In this document: positions 1 to 5,923 of the stretch, one piece after another
How positions within the stretch are numbered: the stretch's first letter is position 1
Layout: each line of letters starts with the position of its first letter
Position numbers and translations under genes: made by a program
Source of the DNA: an uncultured Shinella sp.
Lineage (GTDB): Bacteria; Pseudomonadota; Alphaproteobacteria; Rhizobiales; Rhizobiaceae
DNA length: 8,015 bases
NCBI GenBank assembly: GCA_946481465.1
Contig: CAMLOC010000129.1
Coordinates: forward strand, 1 to 8,015
Direction of reading: 5' to 3'
The notes under the pieces: generated by a model
Seen by the model: only the letters and a program-made list of their open reading frames with translations
Databases searched by the model: none
Told to the model about the DNA's origin: nothing

Positions 1-36
1 ATCTCCCCCCTTGAGGGGGAGATGGCCGGCAGGCCA
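1..36. repeat. Rhizobial-type intergenic palindromic repeat, two hairpins
   Basis: Bases 1-9 (ATCTCCCCC) pair perfectly with 15-23 (GGGGGAGAT) around the loop CTTGA. A second short hairpin follows at once: TGGCC (23-27) with GGCCA (32-36). The order CTCCCCC, TTG, GGGGGAG, then GGCCGGCAGGCCAGAG and GGGGTG up to about base 47 matches, from memory, a dispersed intergenic repeat of rhizobia and relatives. It lies 20 bases past the stop of the DUF1007 gene and could act as a transcript end or stabiliser for it, though no T-run is visible. The element may extend left of the window. Confidence 0.6.
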
Positions 37-56
37 GAGCGGGGTGGGACCGCGGC

Positions 57-698
57 TCAGCATGTCAGCTCCAGCCGGGTGGCGAAGAGTTTCGACATGT
101 CGGTTCCCGCCGGATCGTTGAAGAAGGCTTCCGTCAGGCTGTCCTGGTTCTGGGCGAGCACCTCGTCCGGATCCGGCCGCACGACGGTCCGCTTGCAGGC
201 GGCGAATTTGTCGCCGACGGCGATGAGATCGTCGTCCGAGGCGAAGTCCATGGCGGCATACATGGTGGGATCGTAGACGCCGAAGGTGAGCTTGCCCTTG
301 AGCGGCATGGCCTCGCCCGGCCTGACGGTGAAGAACATCAGGAGCTGCCCATCCTTATAGTCGACATTGATCGCGTCGGGCTTGGCGACCTTTATGGTTT
401 TGCCGTCCTCGGTGATCGTCGTGTAATAGCTGAACTCCTCCAGCGATTCGAGAACGGTCTGGCCGACCTCCGCGAGCTCGTCCGGATCGAGCGCCGCATT
501 GCTGTTCTTGTCGAAGTCCATCACGACGCTGGCCGAGAACATCTCGTCGAAACGCCAGACATTGCGCAATTCGCTGACCGTGCCGTCCTCGCCGGCCACC
601 ACTTCCAGCCGCGCTTCCGCGAAGATGTGCGGATGGGCGAGGGCCGCAGCCGGGGCGATGCAGGCTGCTCCGGCAACGAGGAGGGGGAGGAAGCGCAT
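57..698 (-). CDS. DUF1007 family periplasmic protein
   Basis: This is a 213-residue protein with a Sec signal peptide: basic MRF start, hydrophobic residues 4-20, and a likely cut after ALA21, so the mature protein begins HPHIF, the hallmark N-terminus of DUF1007. Residues 63-74 form an EF-hand-like loop with D63, N65, N67, D71, D73 and E74, with Ala in place of the usual Gly at loop position 6. Family members often lie beside RcnA/NicO-type nickel/cobalt transporters and are thought to be periplasmic partners in metal handling; any such neighbour would lie left of base 1 and cannot be seen. The ATG at 698 is chosen because an AAGAGGA ribosome site lies 8 bases upstream and the signal peptide starts there; the frame stays open upstream to 1700, but that stretch overlaps the LysR gene and looks like a shadow. 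Family call is firm, function is inferred. Confidence 0.9.
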   Translation of the reverse strand: MRFLPLLVAGAACIAPAAALAHPHIFAEARLEVVAGEDGTVSELRNVWRFDEMFSASVVMDFDKNSNAALDPDELAEVGQTVLESLEEFSYYTTITEDGKTIKVAKPDAINVDYKDGQLLMFFTVRPGEAMPLKGKLTFGVYDPTMYAAMDFASDDDLIAVGDKFAACKRTVVRPDPDEVLAQNQDSLTEAFFNDPAGTDMSKLFATRLELTC

Positions 699-784
699 GG
701 GATATGTCCTCTTGCGGCAGCGTTCAGGATCGACCGGCTGAATGTAACGCAAATGGGTCGGAATTGGGACCTTGCCGCGGCGCC

Positions 785-1690
785 CTACGCCTCGATGCCG
801 GGGTTGCGGCGGAACCAGCCGTGCAGGAAGTCGACGAAGGTGCGCACCTTCGCCGGCAGGTAGCGGCGGTGCGGGTAGATCGCGTAGATGCCGCGGTCGG
901 TCGGAAGGTAATCCTCCAGGATCGAGACGATCTTGCCGCTGTCGAGGCAATGGCGGGCGATGAAGGCCGGCACCTGCGCGACGCCGAGGCCGCTTGCCGC
1001 CGCACGCACCGCGGCCGTCGGGCTGTTCACCTCGATATGGCCGCCGACGGGCACCGAAAAGCCGCCGCCCTTCTCGTCGACGAAGCGCCAGTTGCTGTGC
1101 GACTTGCCGTTGGTGTCGATGATGCAGGGCAGGCGCGCGAGATCGCTCGGATGGTTGATCGGGCCGACCCGCTCCAGGAATTCCGCGCTCACGCAGATCT
1201 TCAGGTAGAAGTCGCCGAGCTTGCGGGCGATGAGGGCCGAATCCTCCAGACGCGTGATGCGGACGGCAACGTCGAACCCTTCTTCGACGAGATCGACGAA
1301 GCGGTCGTCCGAGACGATTTCCAGGGAGAGTTCCGGATGTTCCTTGCCGAAGTCGATGAGCGACTGGCCGATATCGGCGTCGACGAAGGTGCGCGGGGCG
1401 GAAACCTTCAACTTGCCGCGCAGGTCCGTGTTCTTCTCGCGCACCAGGTCGGCGAGGTTGTCGATCTCCTTGAGGATGTCGGAGGCGGTGCGGTAGTAGG
1501 TATGGCCAGCCTCGGTCATCGAGAACTGGCGGGTGGTGCGGTTGAGGAGAAGCGTTCCGAGTTCGTCTTCCAGCTCGCGCACATATTTCGACAGGAGCGC
1601 CTTGGACCGGCCGGTCTTGCGGGAGGCGGCGGAAAAGCCCTCGGCGTCGACGACGTCGATGAAGGCCCGGATTCGGGTCAGTGTGTCCAT
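785..1690 (-). CDS. LysR-type transcriptional regulator (CrgA-like group)
   Basis: This 301-residue protein has the standard LysR length. Residues 1-60 are the winged helix-turn-helix: MDTLTRIRAFIDVVDAEGFS, then an AASRKTGRSKALLSKYVREL recognition region, then LLLNRTTRQFSMTEAG. A linker helix spans about 62-90 and the two-lobed effector domain about 91-295, beginning RGKLKVSAPRTF. The pattern of NRTTR, then GxxYY, then FG-x-x-HPEL fits the large CrgA/DsdC-type group, whose effectors are diverse. The gene is transcribed away from the decarboxylase, 561 bases distant, so control of that gene is possible but not shown. Downstream, 86 bases separate it from the DUF1007 gene on the same strand. 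The ribosome site is modest (GGGGA only 3 bases from ATG). Target and ligand are unknown. Confidence 0.93.
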   Translation of the reverse strand: MDTLTRIRAFIDVVDAEGFSAASRKTGRSKALLSKYVRELEDELGTLLLNRTTRQFSMTEAGHTYYRTASDILKEIDNLADLVREKNTDLRGKLKVSAPRTFVDADIGQSLIDFGKEHPELSLEIVSDDRFVDLVEEGFDVAVRITRLEDSALIARKLGDFYLKICVSAEFLERVGPINHPSDLARLPCIIDTNGKSHSNWRFVDEKGGGFSVPVGGHIEVNSPTAAVRAAASGLGVAQVPAFIARHCLDSGKIVSILEDYLPTDRGIYAIYPHRRYLPAKVRTFVDFLHGWFRRNPGIEA

Positions 1691-1750
1691 ATGTCCCCAC
1701 GCGGCTGCGGCCAGAACGAAAGGCCGGTGCGTTTCATCATTCTCTGGAAA

Positions 1751-1787
1751 GCCAGTCCGGCGAATGTCGTGGCTGGCAAAATATTTT
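1751..1787. promoter_or_regulatory. Inverted repeat and AT-rich palindrome upstream of the LysR gene
   Basis: GCCAG (1751-1755) and CTGGC (1773-1777) form an inverted repeat with a 17-base gap, next to the perfect palindrome AAAATATTTT (1778-1787). It lies 60-100 bases upstream of the LysR start, where autoregulatory LysR sites usually lie. I do not see a clean T-N11-A LysR box, and no convincing -35/-10 pair for the minus-strand promoter, so the role is a guess. Confidence 0.25.
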
Positions 1788-1811
1788 CAATAGCATTCCG
1801 CAAAAAACCTC

Positions 1812-1840
1812 TTGATTACGACAGCGATTCTTCTTATCTC
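1812..1840 (+). promoter_or_regulatory. Candidate promoter for the decarboxylase transcript
   Basis: TTGATT (1812-1817) is followed after exactly 17 bases by TATCTC (1835-1840), preceded by an A-rich stretch (1802-1807). This would start transcription near 1847 and give a leader of about 400 bases, long enough to include the structured region described next. The -10 is a poor match, so another start between 1847 and 1910 cannot be excluded. Confidence 0.35.
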
Positions 1841-1904
1841 CCGCCTTGCCCAAAGTCGCACGTGCCTGTGGGTGTCCGCCGACCCTCGAATTGGTGAGGA
1901 AATC

Positions 1905-2075
1905 GGTAAGGTACCTGGAATTAACCCCTCCAGTCGTTTCTCCGGCCAACCGGAAGAGCGAGGACATCTTGAAGCAACGACGGTGCGGGCCTTTCTGGTT
2001 CTCTGCCGGCTTTCCATCAGCCGGGGTTACTGAAGAGGCACACCATCATTGCCGGACGTGCGGTCGGGTTTTCCT
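1905..2075 (+). ncRNA. speF-type structured leader of the ornithine decarboxylase mRNA
   Basis: Alphaproteobacteria, mainly rhizobia, carry a conserved RNA element (the speF motif) upstream of ornithine decarboxylase genes; its position, length and sequence here agree with my memory of it. Visible structure: CTGGA (1915-1919) pairs with TCCAG (1929-1933). GTCGTT (1933-1938) pairs with AACGAC (1976-1981), enclosing a TCCGG/CCGGA hairpin with loop CCAA (1941-1954) and the unpaired-looking GGACATCTTGAAGC. CCGGCT (2006-2011) pairs with AGCCGG (2019-2024), and GGTG (1982-1985) can pair with CACC (2041-2044) around it. The bounds are approximate and ligand and mechanism are not established. Reading frames open through this segment look accidental. 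Confidence 0.7.
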
Positions 2076-2206
2076 ACCAATCCATGGCAGACAAAGCGGA
2101 TCAAAGCCTAGGCGGGCTTCGTTCCATCGTTCGCGCATCATGCGCATGCTCGGTTCCGGGGTCTCCACCGGCTGGTTCCAGGGCGTGTTCGCATATGTCC
2201 TTTGTC

Positions 2207-2246
2207 CTCTGGGATTGTTCCCGGAGCAACCTGGATATGGGGAATA
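2207..2246 (+). promoter_or_regulatory. Leader hairpin and competing ribosome-site pairing upstream of the decarboxylase
   Basis: CTCTGGGA (2207-2214) pairs with TCCCGGAG (2219-2226), eight pairs including one G-U, around the tetraloop TTGT. The 3' arm also fits a second partner: TGTTCCC (2216-2222) can pair with GGGAATA (2240-2246), seven pairs including one G-U, which would cover the GGGGAA ribosome site at 2239-2244. The two pairings share bases 2219-2222 and cannot coexist. This is the shape of a translational switch, but no experiment supports it here. The rest of the 2076-2206 stretch holds small dyads only: AAGCC/GGCTT (2104-2119) and GCGCAT-C-ATGCGC (2133-2145). Confidence 0.4.
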
Positions 2247-2251
2247 CCGAC

Positions 2252-3385
2252 ATGGCCTCTGCACGCATTATCGACTTCCTGAACACCCGACGTCCCGACG
2301 GTCCGTGCCTCGTGGTCGACCTCGATGTCGTGCGCGACAATTTCAAGGCGTTCCGCCATGCGCTGCCCGACAGCGCCATCTACTATGCCGTCAAGGCCAA
2401 TCCGGCGCCGGAAGTGCTGCGCCTGCTCGCCTCCATGGGCTCCAACTTCGATTGCGCGTCCGTCGCCGAAATCGAAATGGCGCTCGACGCCGGCGCGACG
2501 GCTTCGCGCATCTCCTTCGGCAACACGATCAAGAAGGAGCGCGACGTCGCGAAGGCCCATGCGCTCGGCGTCTCGCTCTTTGCCGTGGACAGCCATGAGG
2601 AAGTCGAGAAGATTTCTCGTGCCGCGCCCGGCGCGCGCGTGTTCTGCCGCGTGCTGACGGATGGCGAAGGCGCCGAATGGCCGCTGTCGCGCAAGTTCGG
2701 CTGCGTGCCGCAGATGGCGGTCGACGTGCTCGTCTATGCGCACCAGCTCGGGCTCATTTCCTACGGCGTCTCGTTCCATGTCGGCTCGCAGATGACGAAG
2801 CTCGACGCCTGGGATTCGGCGCTCGCCGATGCCAAGCGCGTCTTCGTGCAGCTTGCCAAGCAGGGCATCGAGCTGAAGATGGTCAATATGGGCGGCGGCT
2901 TCCCGACGAAGTACCTGCGCGACGTTCCGTCGGCCGAAGCCTATGGCCAGGCGATCTTCGGTGCGCTGAAGAAGCATTTCGGCAACCAGATCCCGGAGAC
3001 CATCATCGAGCCGGGCCGCGGCATGGTCGGCAATGCGGGCGTGATCAAGGCGGAAGTCGTCCTCGTCTCGAAGAAGTCGGACAACGACAACCACCGCTGG
3101 GTCTTCCTCGACATCGGCAAGTTCGGCGGCCTTGCCGAAACCATGGACGAGGCGATCCGCTACCCGATCCGCACCGCGCGCGATCAGGATGCGATGGAGC
3201 CCTGCGTGCTCGCCGGCCCGACCTGCGATTCGGCCGACGTGCTCTACGAGAAGAACATGTATCCGCTGCCGATCACCCTTTCGATCGGCGACGAGGTTCT
3301 GATCGAAGGCACCGGCGCCTACACGACGACCTACTCGGCCGTCGCCTTCAACGGCTTCGAGCCGCTCAAGGCCTACGTCATCTGA
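2252..3385 (+). CDS. odc2: Ornithine/lysine decarboxylase, alanine-racemase-fold (type III)
   Basis: This PLP enzyme decarboxylates ornithine to putrescine and probably lysine to cadaverine, the entry step of polyamine synthesis in the cytoplasm. The 377 residues match the usual length of the rhizobial enzyme. Visible hallmarks: Lys48 in YYAVKANP (PLP Schiff base), His176 in FHVGS, the phosphate-binding GGGFP at 214-218 and EPGR at 253-256, Cys325 with Asp326 in GPTCDSAD (catalytic, from the partner subunit), and Tyr357 in GAYTTTYS (phosphate contact). The barrel domain covers about 20-265 and the beta domain the remainder, so the active site forms across a dimer. ATG 2252 is chosen for its GGGGAA ribosome site 7 bases upstream and the family-like start MASARIIDFLNTRRP; ATG 2237 (with GGAG 10 bases upstream) is possible, and the open frame back to 2084 lies in the leader RNA. 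Substrate preference between ornithine and lysine cannot be read from sequence. Confidence 0.95.
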   Translation: MASARIIDFLNTRRPDGPCLVVDLDVVRDNFKAFRHALPDSAIYYAVKANPAPEVLRLLASMGSNFDCASVAEIEMALDAGATASRISFGNTIKKERDVAKAHALGVSLFAVDSHEEVEKISRAAPGARVFCRVLTDGEGAEWPLSRKFGCVPQMAVDVLVYAHQLGLISYGVSFHVGSQMTKLDAWDSALADAKRVFVQLAKQGIELKMVNMGGGFPTKYLRDVPSAEAYGQAIFGALKKHFGNQIPETIIEPGRGMVGNAGVIKAEVVLVSKKSDNDNHRWVFLDIGKFGGLAETMDEAIRYPIRTARDQDAMEPCVLAGPTCDSADVLYEKNMYPLPITLSIGDEVLIEGTGAYTTTYSAVAFNGFEPLKAYVI

Positions 3386-3391
3386 CCACCC

Positions 3392-3417
3392 GGCGCTCCC
3401 GTCCCTGCGGGAGCGCC
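3392..3417 (+). terminator. Strong hairpin 3' of the decarboxylase gene
   Basis: GGCGCTCCCG (3392-3401) pairs perfectly with CGGGAGCGCC (3408-3417) around the loop TCCCTG, starting 6 bases past the stop codon. It is followed by AAACCC rather than a T-run, so it may act as a weak intrinsic terminator, a Rho-linked end or a 3' stabiliser, possibly letting some transcripts continue into the acetyltransferase gene. Confidence 0.6.
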
Positions 3418-3476
3418 AAACCCACAATTCGTTCCGGATACCGTTTGAATCGGTTTTGAGCACGGGAGGCCCAGAG

Positions 3477-4067
3477 ATGGCCACTGTTCTTGATTCTGTC
3501 CGCGCGTTCTTCGCGCATGCCGCCTTCACGATCGACAGGGAAAATGCCGGCGACGTCGTGGCGCGCGAGCGTCTGCTCGACCGCGTCATGGGCGAGGCCC
3601 GCTTCAAGAAGTCGTCGGAAAAGATCCGCCGCGGCCGCATGCCGGCCGAGGGCCTCGCGCTCGTCGCCCGCGATGCGGACGGCCATGTCATCGGCACCGT
3701 GCGCCTGTGGAATGTCGAGGCGGGCGTGGATTCCGACGGCAATGCCGTGCCGGCCCTGCTGCTCGGCCCGCTCGCCGTCGATTGCGACCATGAGGGCAAG
3801 GGCATCGGCGGTGCGCTGATGCGCGCGGCGATCACCGAGGCGCAGGGCTGCGGCCACGGCGCGGTGCTGCTGGTCGGCGATCCGGAATATTACGAGCGCT
3901 TCGGCTTCTTCGCGGACAAGGCGCACCATCTCGTCATGCCCGGCCCGTTCGAGCGCCGCCGCTTCCTCGGACTGGAGCTGAAGGACGGCTGGCTGGACGG
4001 CGCTGTCGGCGTGCTTGTCGCAAGCGGCCGCCGCCGGGTCGCAACGGAGCTGCGCAAAGCGGCCTGA
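3477..4067 (+). CDS. GNAT family N-acetyltransferase (YhbS-like)
   Basis: The 196-residue protein is a single-domain acetyl-CoA-dependent N-acetyltransferase. The acetyl-CoA motif A is seen at about 97-117: LGPLAVDCDHEGKGIGGALM, where EGKGIG is the Q/R-x-x-G-x-G pyrophosphate loop with Glu in the first position. Motif B is seen at 134-144 (GDPEYYERFGF), typical of COG3153/YhbS-like members. The acceptor is unknown. ATG 3477 is chosen for GGGAGG 7 bases upstream; a TTG at 3456 would add 7 residues and would put the ribosome site inside the gene. It lies 91 bases behind the decarboxylase in the same direction. That invites the idea of polyamine acetylation, but YhbS-like proteins are not classic polyamine acetylases, so this stays inference. 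Confidence 0.9.
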   Translation: MATVLDSVRAFFAHAAFTIDRENAGDVVARERLLDRVMGEARFKKSSEKIRRGRMPAEGLALVARDADGHVIGTVRLWNVEAGVDSDGNAVPALLLGPLAVDCDHEGKGIGGALMRAAITEAQGCGHGAVLLVGDPEYYERFGFFADKAHHLVMPGPFERRRFLGLELKDGWLDGAVGVLVASGRRRVATELRKAA

Positions 4068-4079
4068 GACGAGCCGGAT

Positions 4080-4108
4080 TTGACAGAAGGCCGGCAAGGC
4101 CTTATGTG
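4080..4108 (+). promoter_or_regulatory. Sigma70-type promoter with a palindromic spacer
   Basis: A perfect TTGACA (4080-4085) is followed by a 17-base spacer and TATGTG (4103-4108). The spacer plus the first T of the -10 hold the inverted repeat AAGGCC (4087-4092) / GGCCTT (4098-4103) with a 5-base gap, placed as an operator would be. It starts 12 bases past the acetyltransferase stop and points at the glyoxalase-like gene, predicting a start near 4115 and a leader of about 145 bases. The same dyad could instead be the acetyltransferase terminator hairpin. Confidence 0.5.
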
Positions 4109-4139
4109 CGGAGGCAGGGTGAGAGCCCCTGCCGTCCGC
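4108..4139 (+). promoter_or_regulatory. Long leader or terminator hairpin
   Basis: GCGGA (4108-4112) plus GGCAGGG (4113-4119) pair with CCCTGCC (4127-4133) and TCCGC (4135-4139): 12 base pairs with one bulged G (4134) and the loop TGAGAGC. It has no T-run after it. If the promoter just upstream is real, the inner stem would sit at the very 5' end of the transcript; otherwise it may end the acetyltransferase transcript. The remaining bases to 4259 hold no gene I can support. Confidence 0.4.
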
Positions 4140-4259
4140 GAGCGCAAGCTTTGGTGAAGTCTCTCTTACAGGACAATCGGTCTTCCAGCATCAGGCATGC
4201 GAACCGGTGGCAATGCGGGCTCCCTCCGAAAAGACGCATGCGCCCACTGGAGATCCGAC

Positions 4260-4706
4260 ATGCGTCCATCCTCGACGCCCCTTCCATCGCTCGACGCCCT
4301 GAAAGACCAGGCAAAGCGGCTGCGCGCCCGCTTTTGCGAAGACGGTCAGGCCGTTTCCCATTCCCGCGCCCTCGAGCTCATCGCCGCCCAATACGGCTTT
4401 CGCGACTGGAACACGTTGCATGCGGTCGTCGGCAACCGGCCGCCGTTCAATCCATGGATGCTCGGCGCGCGCGTGCGCGGCCACTATCTCGGCCAGCCCT
4501 TCGATGCCGAGGTGCGGGGCGTGCAGGCGCTGGCGGGTGAGCCCCGCCGCTACCGCATGGTGCTGCATTTCGACGAGCCGGTCGACGTGGTGACCTTCGA
4601 CAGCTTTTCCGCCTTCCGCCAGCGCGTGCATTGCACCGTCGACGAGACCGGCAGAACGGTGGAGAAGACCTCGAACGGCCGTCCGCATCTCGAACTGGAA
4701 TGGTGA
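4260..4706 (+). CDS. Glyoxalase superfamily-related small protein (Glyoxalase_8-like)
   Basis: This is a 148-residue cytoplasmic protein. Residues 8-58 carry a signature I associate with proteins annotated as glyoxalase superfamily protein: LPSLDALKDQAKRLRARF, then SHSRALELIAAQYGFRDWNT, ending LHAVVGNRPP. The second half (about 66-148), from WMLGARVRGHYLGQPFDAEV to the C-terminal HLELEW, looks like a small beta-rich domain found beside that helical part. No metal-binding His/Glu set typical of true glyoxalase I is evident, so an enzymatic role should not be assumed. ATG 4260 is chosen for GGAGA 6 bases upstream; the in-frame ATG at 4197 lacks a ribosome site. The gene ends 5 bases before the stop of the opposing barrel gene. 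Confidence 0.8.
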   Translation: MRPSSTPLPSLDALKDQAKRLRARFCEDGQAVSHSRALELIAAQYGFRDWNTLHAVVGNRPPFNPWMLGARVRGHYLGQPFDAEVRGVQALAGEPRRYRMVLHFDEPVDVVTFDSFSAFRQRVHCTVDETGRTVEKTSNGRPHLELEW

Positions 4707-4711
4707 GGCCC

Positions 4712-5878
4712 TCAGAACGAGCCGGCAAACCGAACCGCGAGGCCGTCGACCTTGAAGTCGGCGGCCTTGTCGTTTTCGCGGCGCACGAGACGGCTGTATT
4801 CCAAAGCCACCGTCGCGCCCTTGGGCAATGTATAGGCCAGCGTGGCGGCGAGTGATTTCGTGCGGGTGCGGTAGTCGTAGTAGAGCCAGTCGCTCTGGGC
4901 CTGCTCATAGGCGAGGGTGAGCTTCAGCTTCTCCGTAAGCGCCTTTTCCAGCGAGAGGCCGACGGTGCGCACGTCCTCTCCGAGCGGATCGTCGATATCG
5001 GCAAGCTGGATGTCGCGCGCGAGTTTCGCCTTCAGCACGGTGCCGTGCGGCAATTGCCAGGCCACCTCGCCCTTGAGGAAGGGGCGGGCGCGTTCCACGG
5101 TCGTGCCGAGATAGGGGCTGGCGATACCGACGACACCGGCCTCGGCCAGCAGGGTGATGCCGTTGGCGTAGACGCGGCCATAGGCGAGGGAACCGCGCAG
5201 CGTTTCGGCCGGAAAGCGCCCGAACGTCCTGCGCTCCGCGTCGCTGATGCGGCTTGCCCTGTATTGCAGCGTCGCACCCGCCTCGCCGCCGAGCAGCGGG
5301 CGGATGTGACCGCCGGTGACTTCGAGCAGGCCGTAGCCGGCTTCGAGCTGCGTGGGCTTCAGGCCGGCAAGGGTGAAATGCGCTTTGCCTCGATCGAGCT
5401 TCGAGATGGTCGTGGTCAGGTGGCTGCGGCCGCCCTGATGGTCCGCGGTCAGGCCGGCGCTCGCCGATGCGAAGACGTCGTCCTTGTGATAGCCGATCAA
5501 TGCGCCGGGCAAGGCGAGAAACAGGTCGCCGTTGCGCCGACGCTCGATGCCGCCCTTCAGCGTCAATTTCACCGCCCTGCCGAGATCATGGGTATAGCCG
5601 AGTTCCAGGCCGGCCGTGCGCTGGTCGGCGAAGCGATATTTCGCAATGCGCCGGGCGCTCGCGCTCAGCGCATAGGCCACCTGAGAGTCCTCCAGCGCCA
5701 GGCTGCCGCGCAAGGCGAGCTTCGCCTCGCTGAAAGAGGCCGGAAGGTCGCTCGTATCCTGAAAAATATTCGAGCTCCAGCCAGCGCCGATCTTGTAATC
5801 GAAGGTTGAATCGGCGTTTGCCGGGTTGTGCCAGGCCAGTATCGACGCCGCGCAAAAGAGGCTGCCAAGGAAGCGCAT
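4712..5878 (-). CDS. Outer-membrane beta-barrel protein
   Basis: The 388-residue protein begins with a signal peptide (MRFLGSLFCAASILAWHNPANA, likely cut after Ala22). The mature part is built of alternating polar/hydrophobic strands with turns, for example KIGAGWSSNIFQDT at 29-42, AGLELGYTHDLG at about 89-100 and TLAYEQAQSDWLYYD near the C-terminus. It ends with a strand closed by Phe (VDGLAVRFAGSF), the C-terminal signal read by the BAM complex. No plug, TonB box or TPR domain is seen, so it is most likely a simple barrel of roughly 14-18 strands; channel, adhesin or export roles are all open. ATG 5878 has AGGAG 9 bases upstream. It diverges from the small secreted protein gene at 6128, with which it may be co-regulated. 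I do not recognise a named family. Confidence 0.85.
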   Translation of the reverse strand: MRFLGSLFCAASILAWHNPANADSTFDYKIGAGWSSNIFQDTSDLPASFSEAKLALRGSLALEDSQVAYALSASARRIAKYRFADQRTAGLELGYTHDLGRAVKLTLKGGIERRRNGDLFLALPGALIGYHKDDVFASASAGLTADHQGGRSHLTTTISKLDRGKAHFTLAGLKPTQLEAGYGLLEVTGGHIRPLLGGEAGATLQYRASRISDAERRTFGRFPAETLRGSLAYGRVYANGITLLAEAGVVGIASPYLGTTVERARPFLKGEVAWQLPHGTVLKAKLARDIQLADIDDPLGEDVRTVGLSLEKALTEKLKLTLAYEQAQSDWLYYDYRTRTKSLAATLAYTLPKGATVALEYSRLVRRENDKAADFKVDGLAVRFAGSF

Positions 5879-5923
5879 CGGGTTCTGCTCCTGTCCGTTT
5901 CTGGAACAGAATCCTAGGGTTGC

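Noticed and set aside
723..742. TTCAG/CTGAA inverted repeat upstream of DUF1007 as an operator
   Set aside because: Five-base arms with a 10-base gap are expected by chance, and no promoter pair supports it.
57..1700. 547-codon minus-strand frame fusing a stretch upstream to DUF1007
   Set aside because: The part from 785 to 1690 is an Arg/Pro-rich shadow of the LysR gene; the true gene begins at 698 with a ribosome site and signal peptide.
704..1897. 397-codon plus-strand frame opposite the LysR gene
   Set aside because: Antisense shadow typical of GC-rich DNA; composition and lack of motifs argue against coding.
1737..1967. Possible small minus-strand gene in the LysR-decarboxylase gap
   Set aside because: No ribosome site before ATG 1967, no recognisable features, and it overlaps the conserved leader RNA.
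2084..2251. In-frame 56-codon N-terminal extension of the decarboxylase from ATG 2084
   Set aside because: It lacks a ribosome site, lies within the structured leader, has no resemblance to the start of this enzyme family, and ATG 2252 has a good ribosome site.
1846..2598. Open frame of 250 codons through the leader and into the decarboxylase
   Set aside because: It overlaps the real gene in another frame over 340 bases, has Arg-rich shadow-type composition and no family features.
3440..3454. ACCG/CGGT dyad followed by TTTT as a terminator before the acetyltransferase
   Set aside because: Only four pairs with a 7-base loop; too weak beside the 10-pair hairpin at 3392-3417.
2138..3835. 565-codon minus-strand frame opposite the decarboxylase and acetyltransferase
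   Set aside because: Antisense shadow across two well-supported genes; no recognisable domain.
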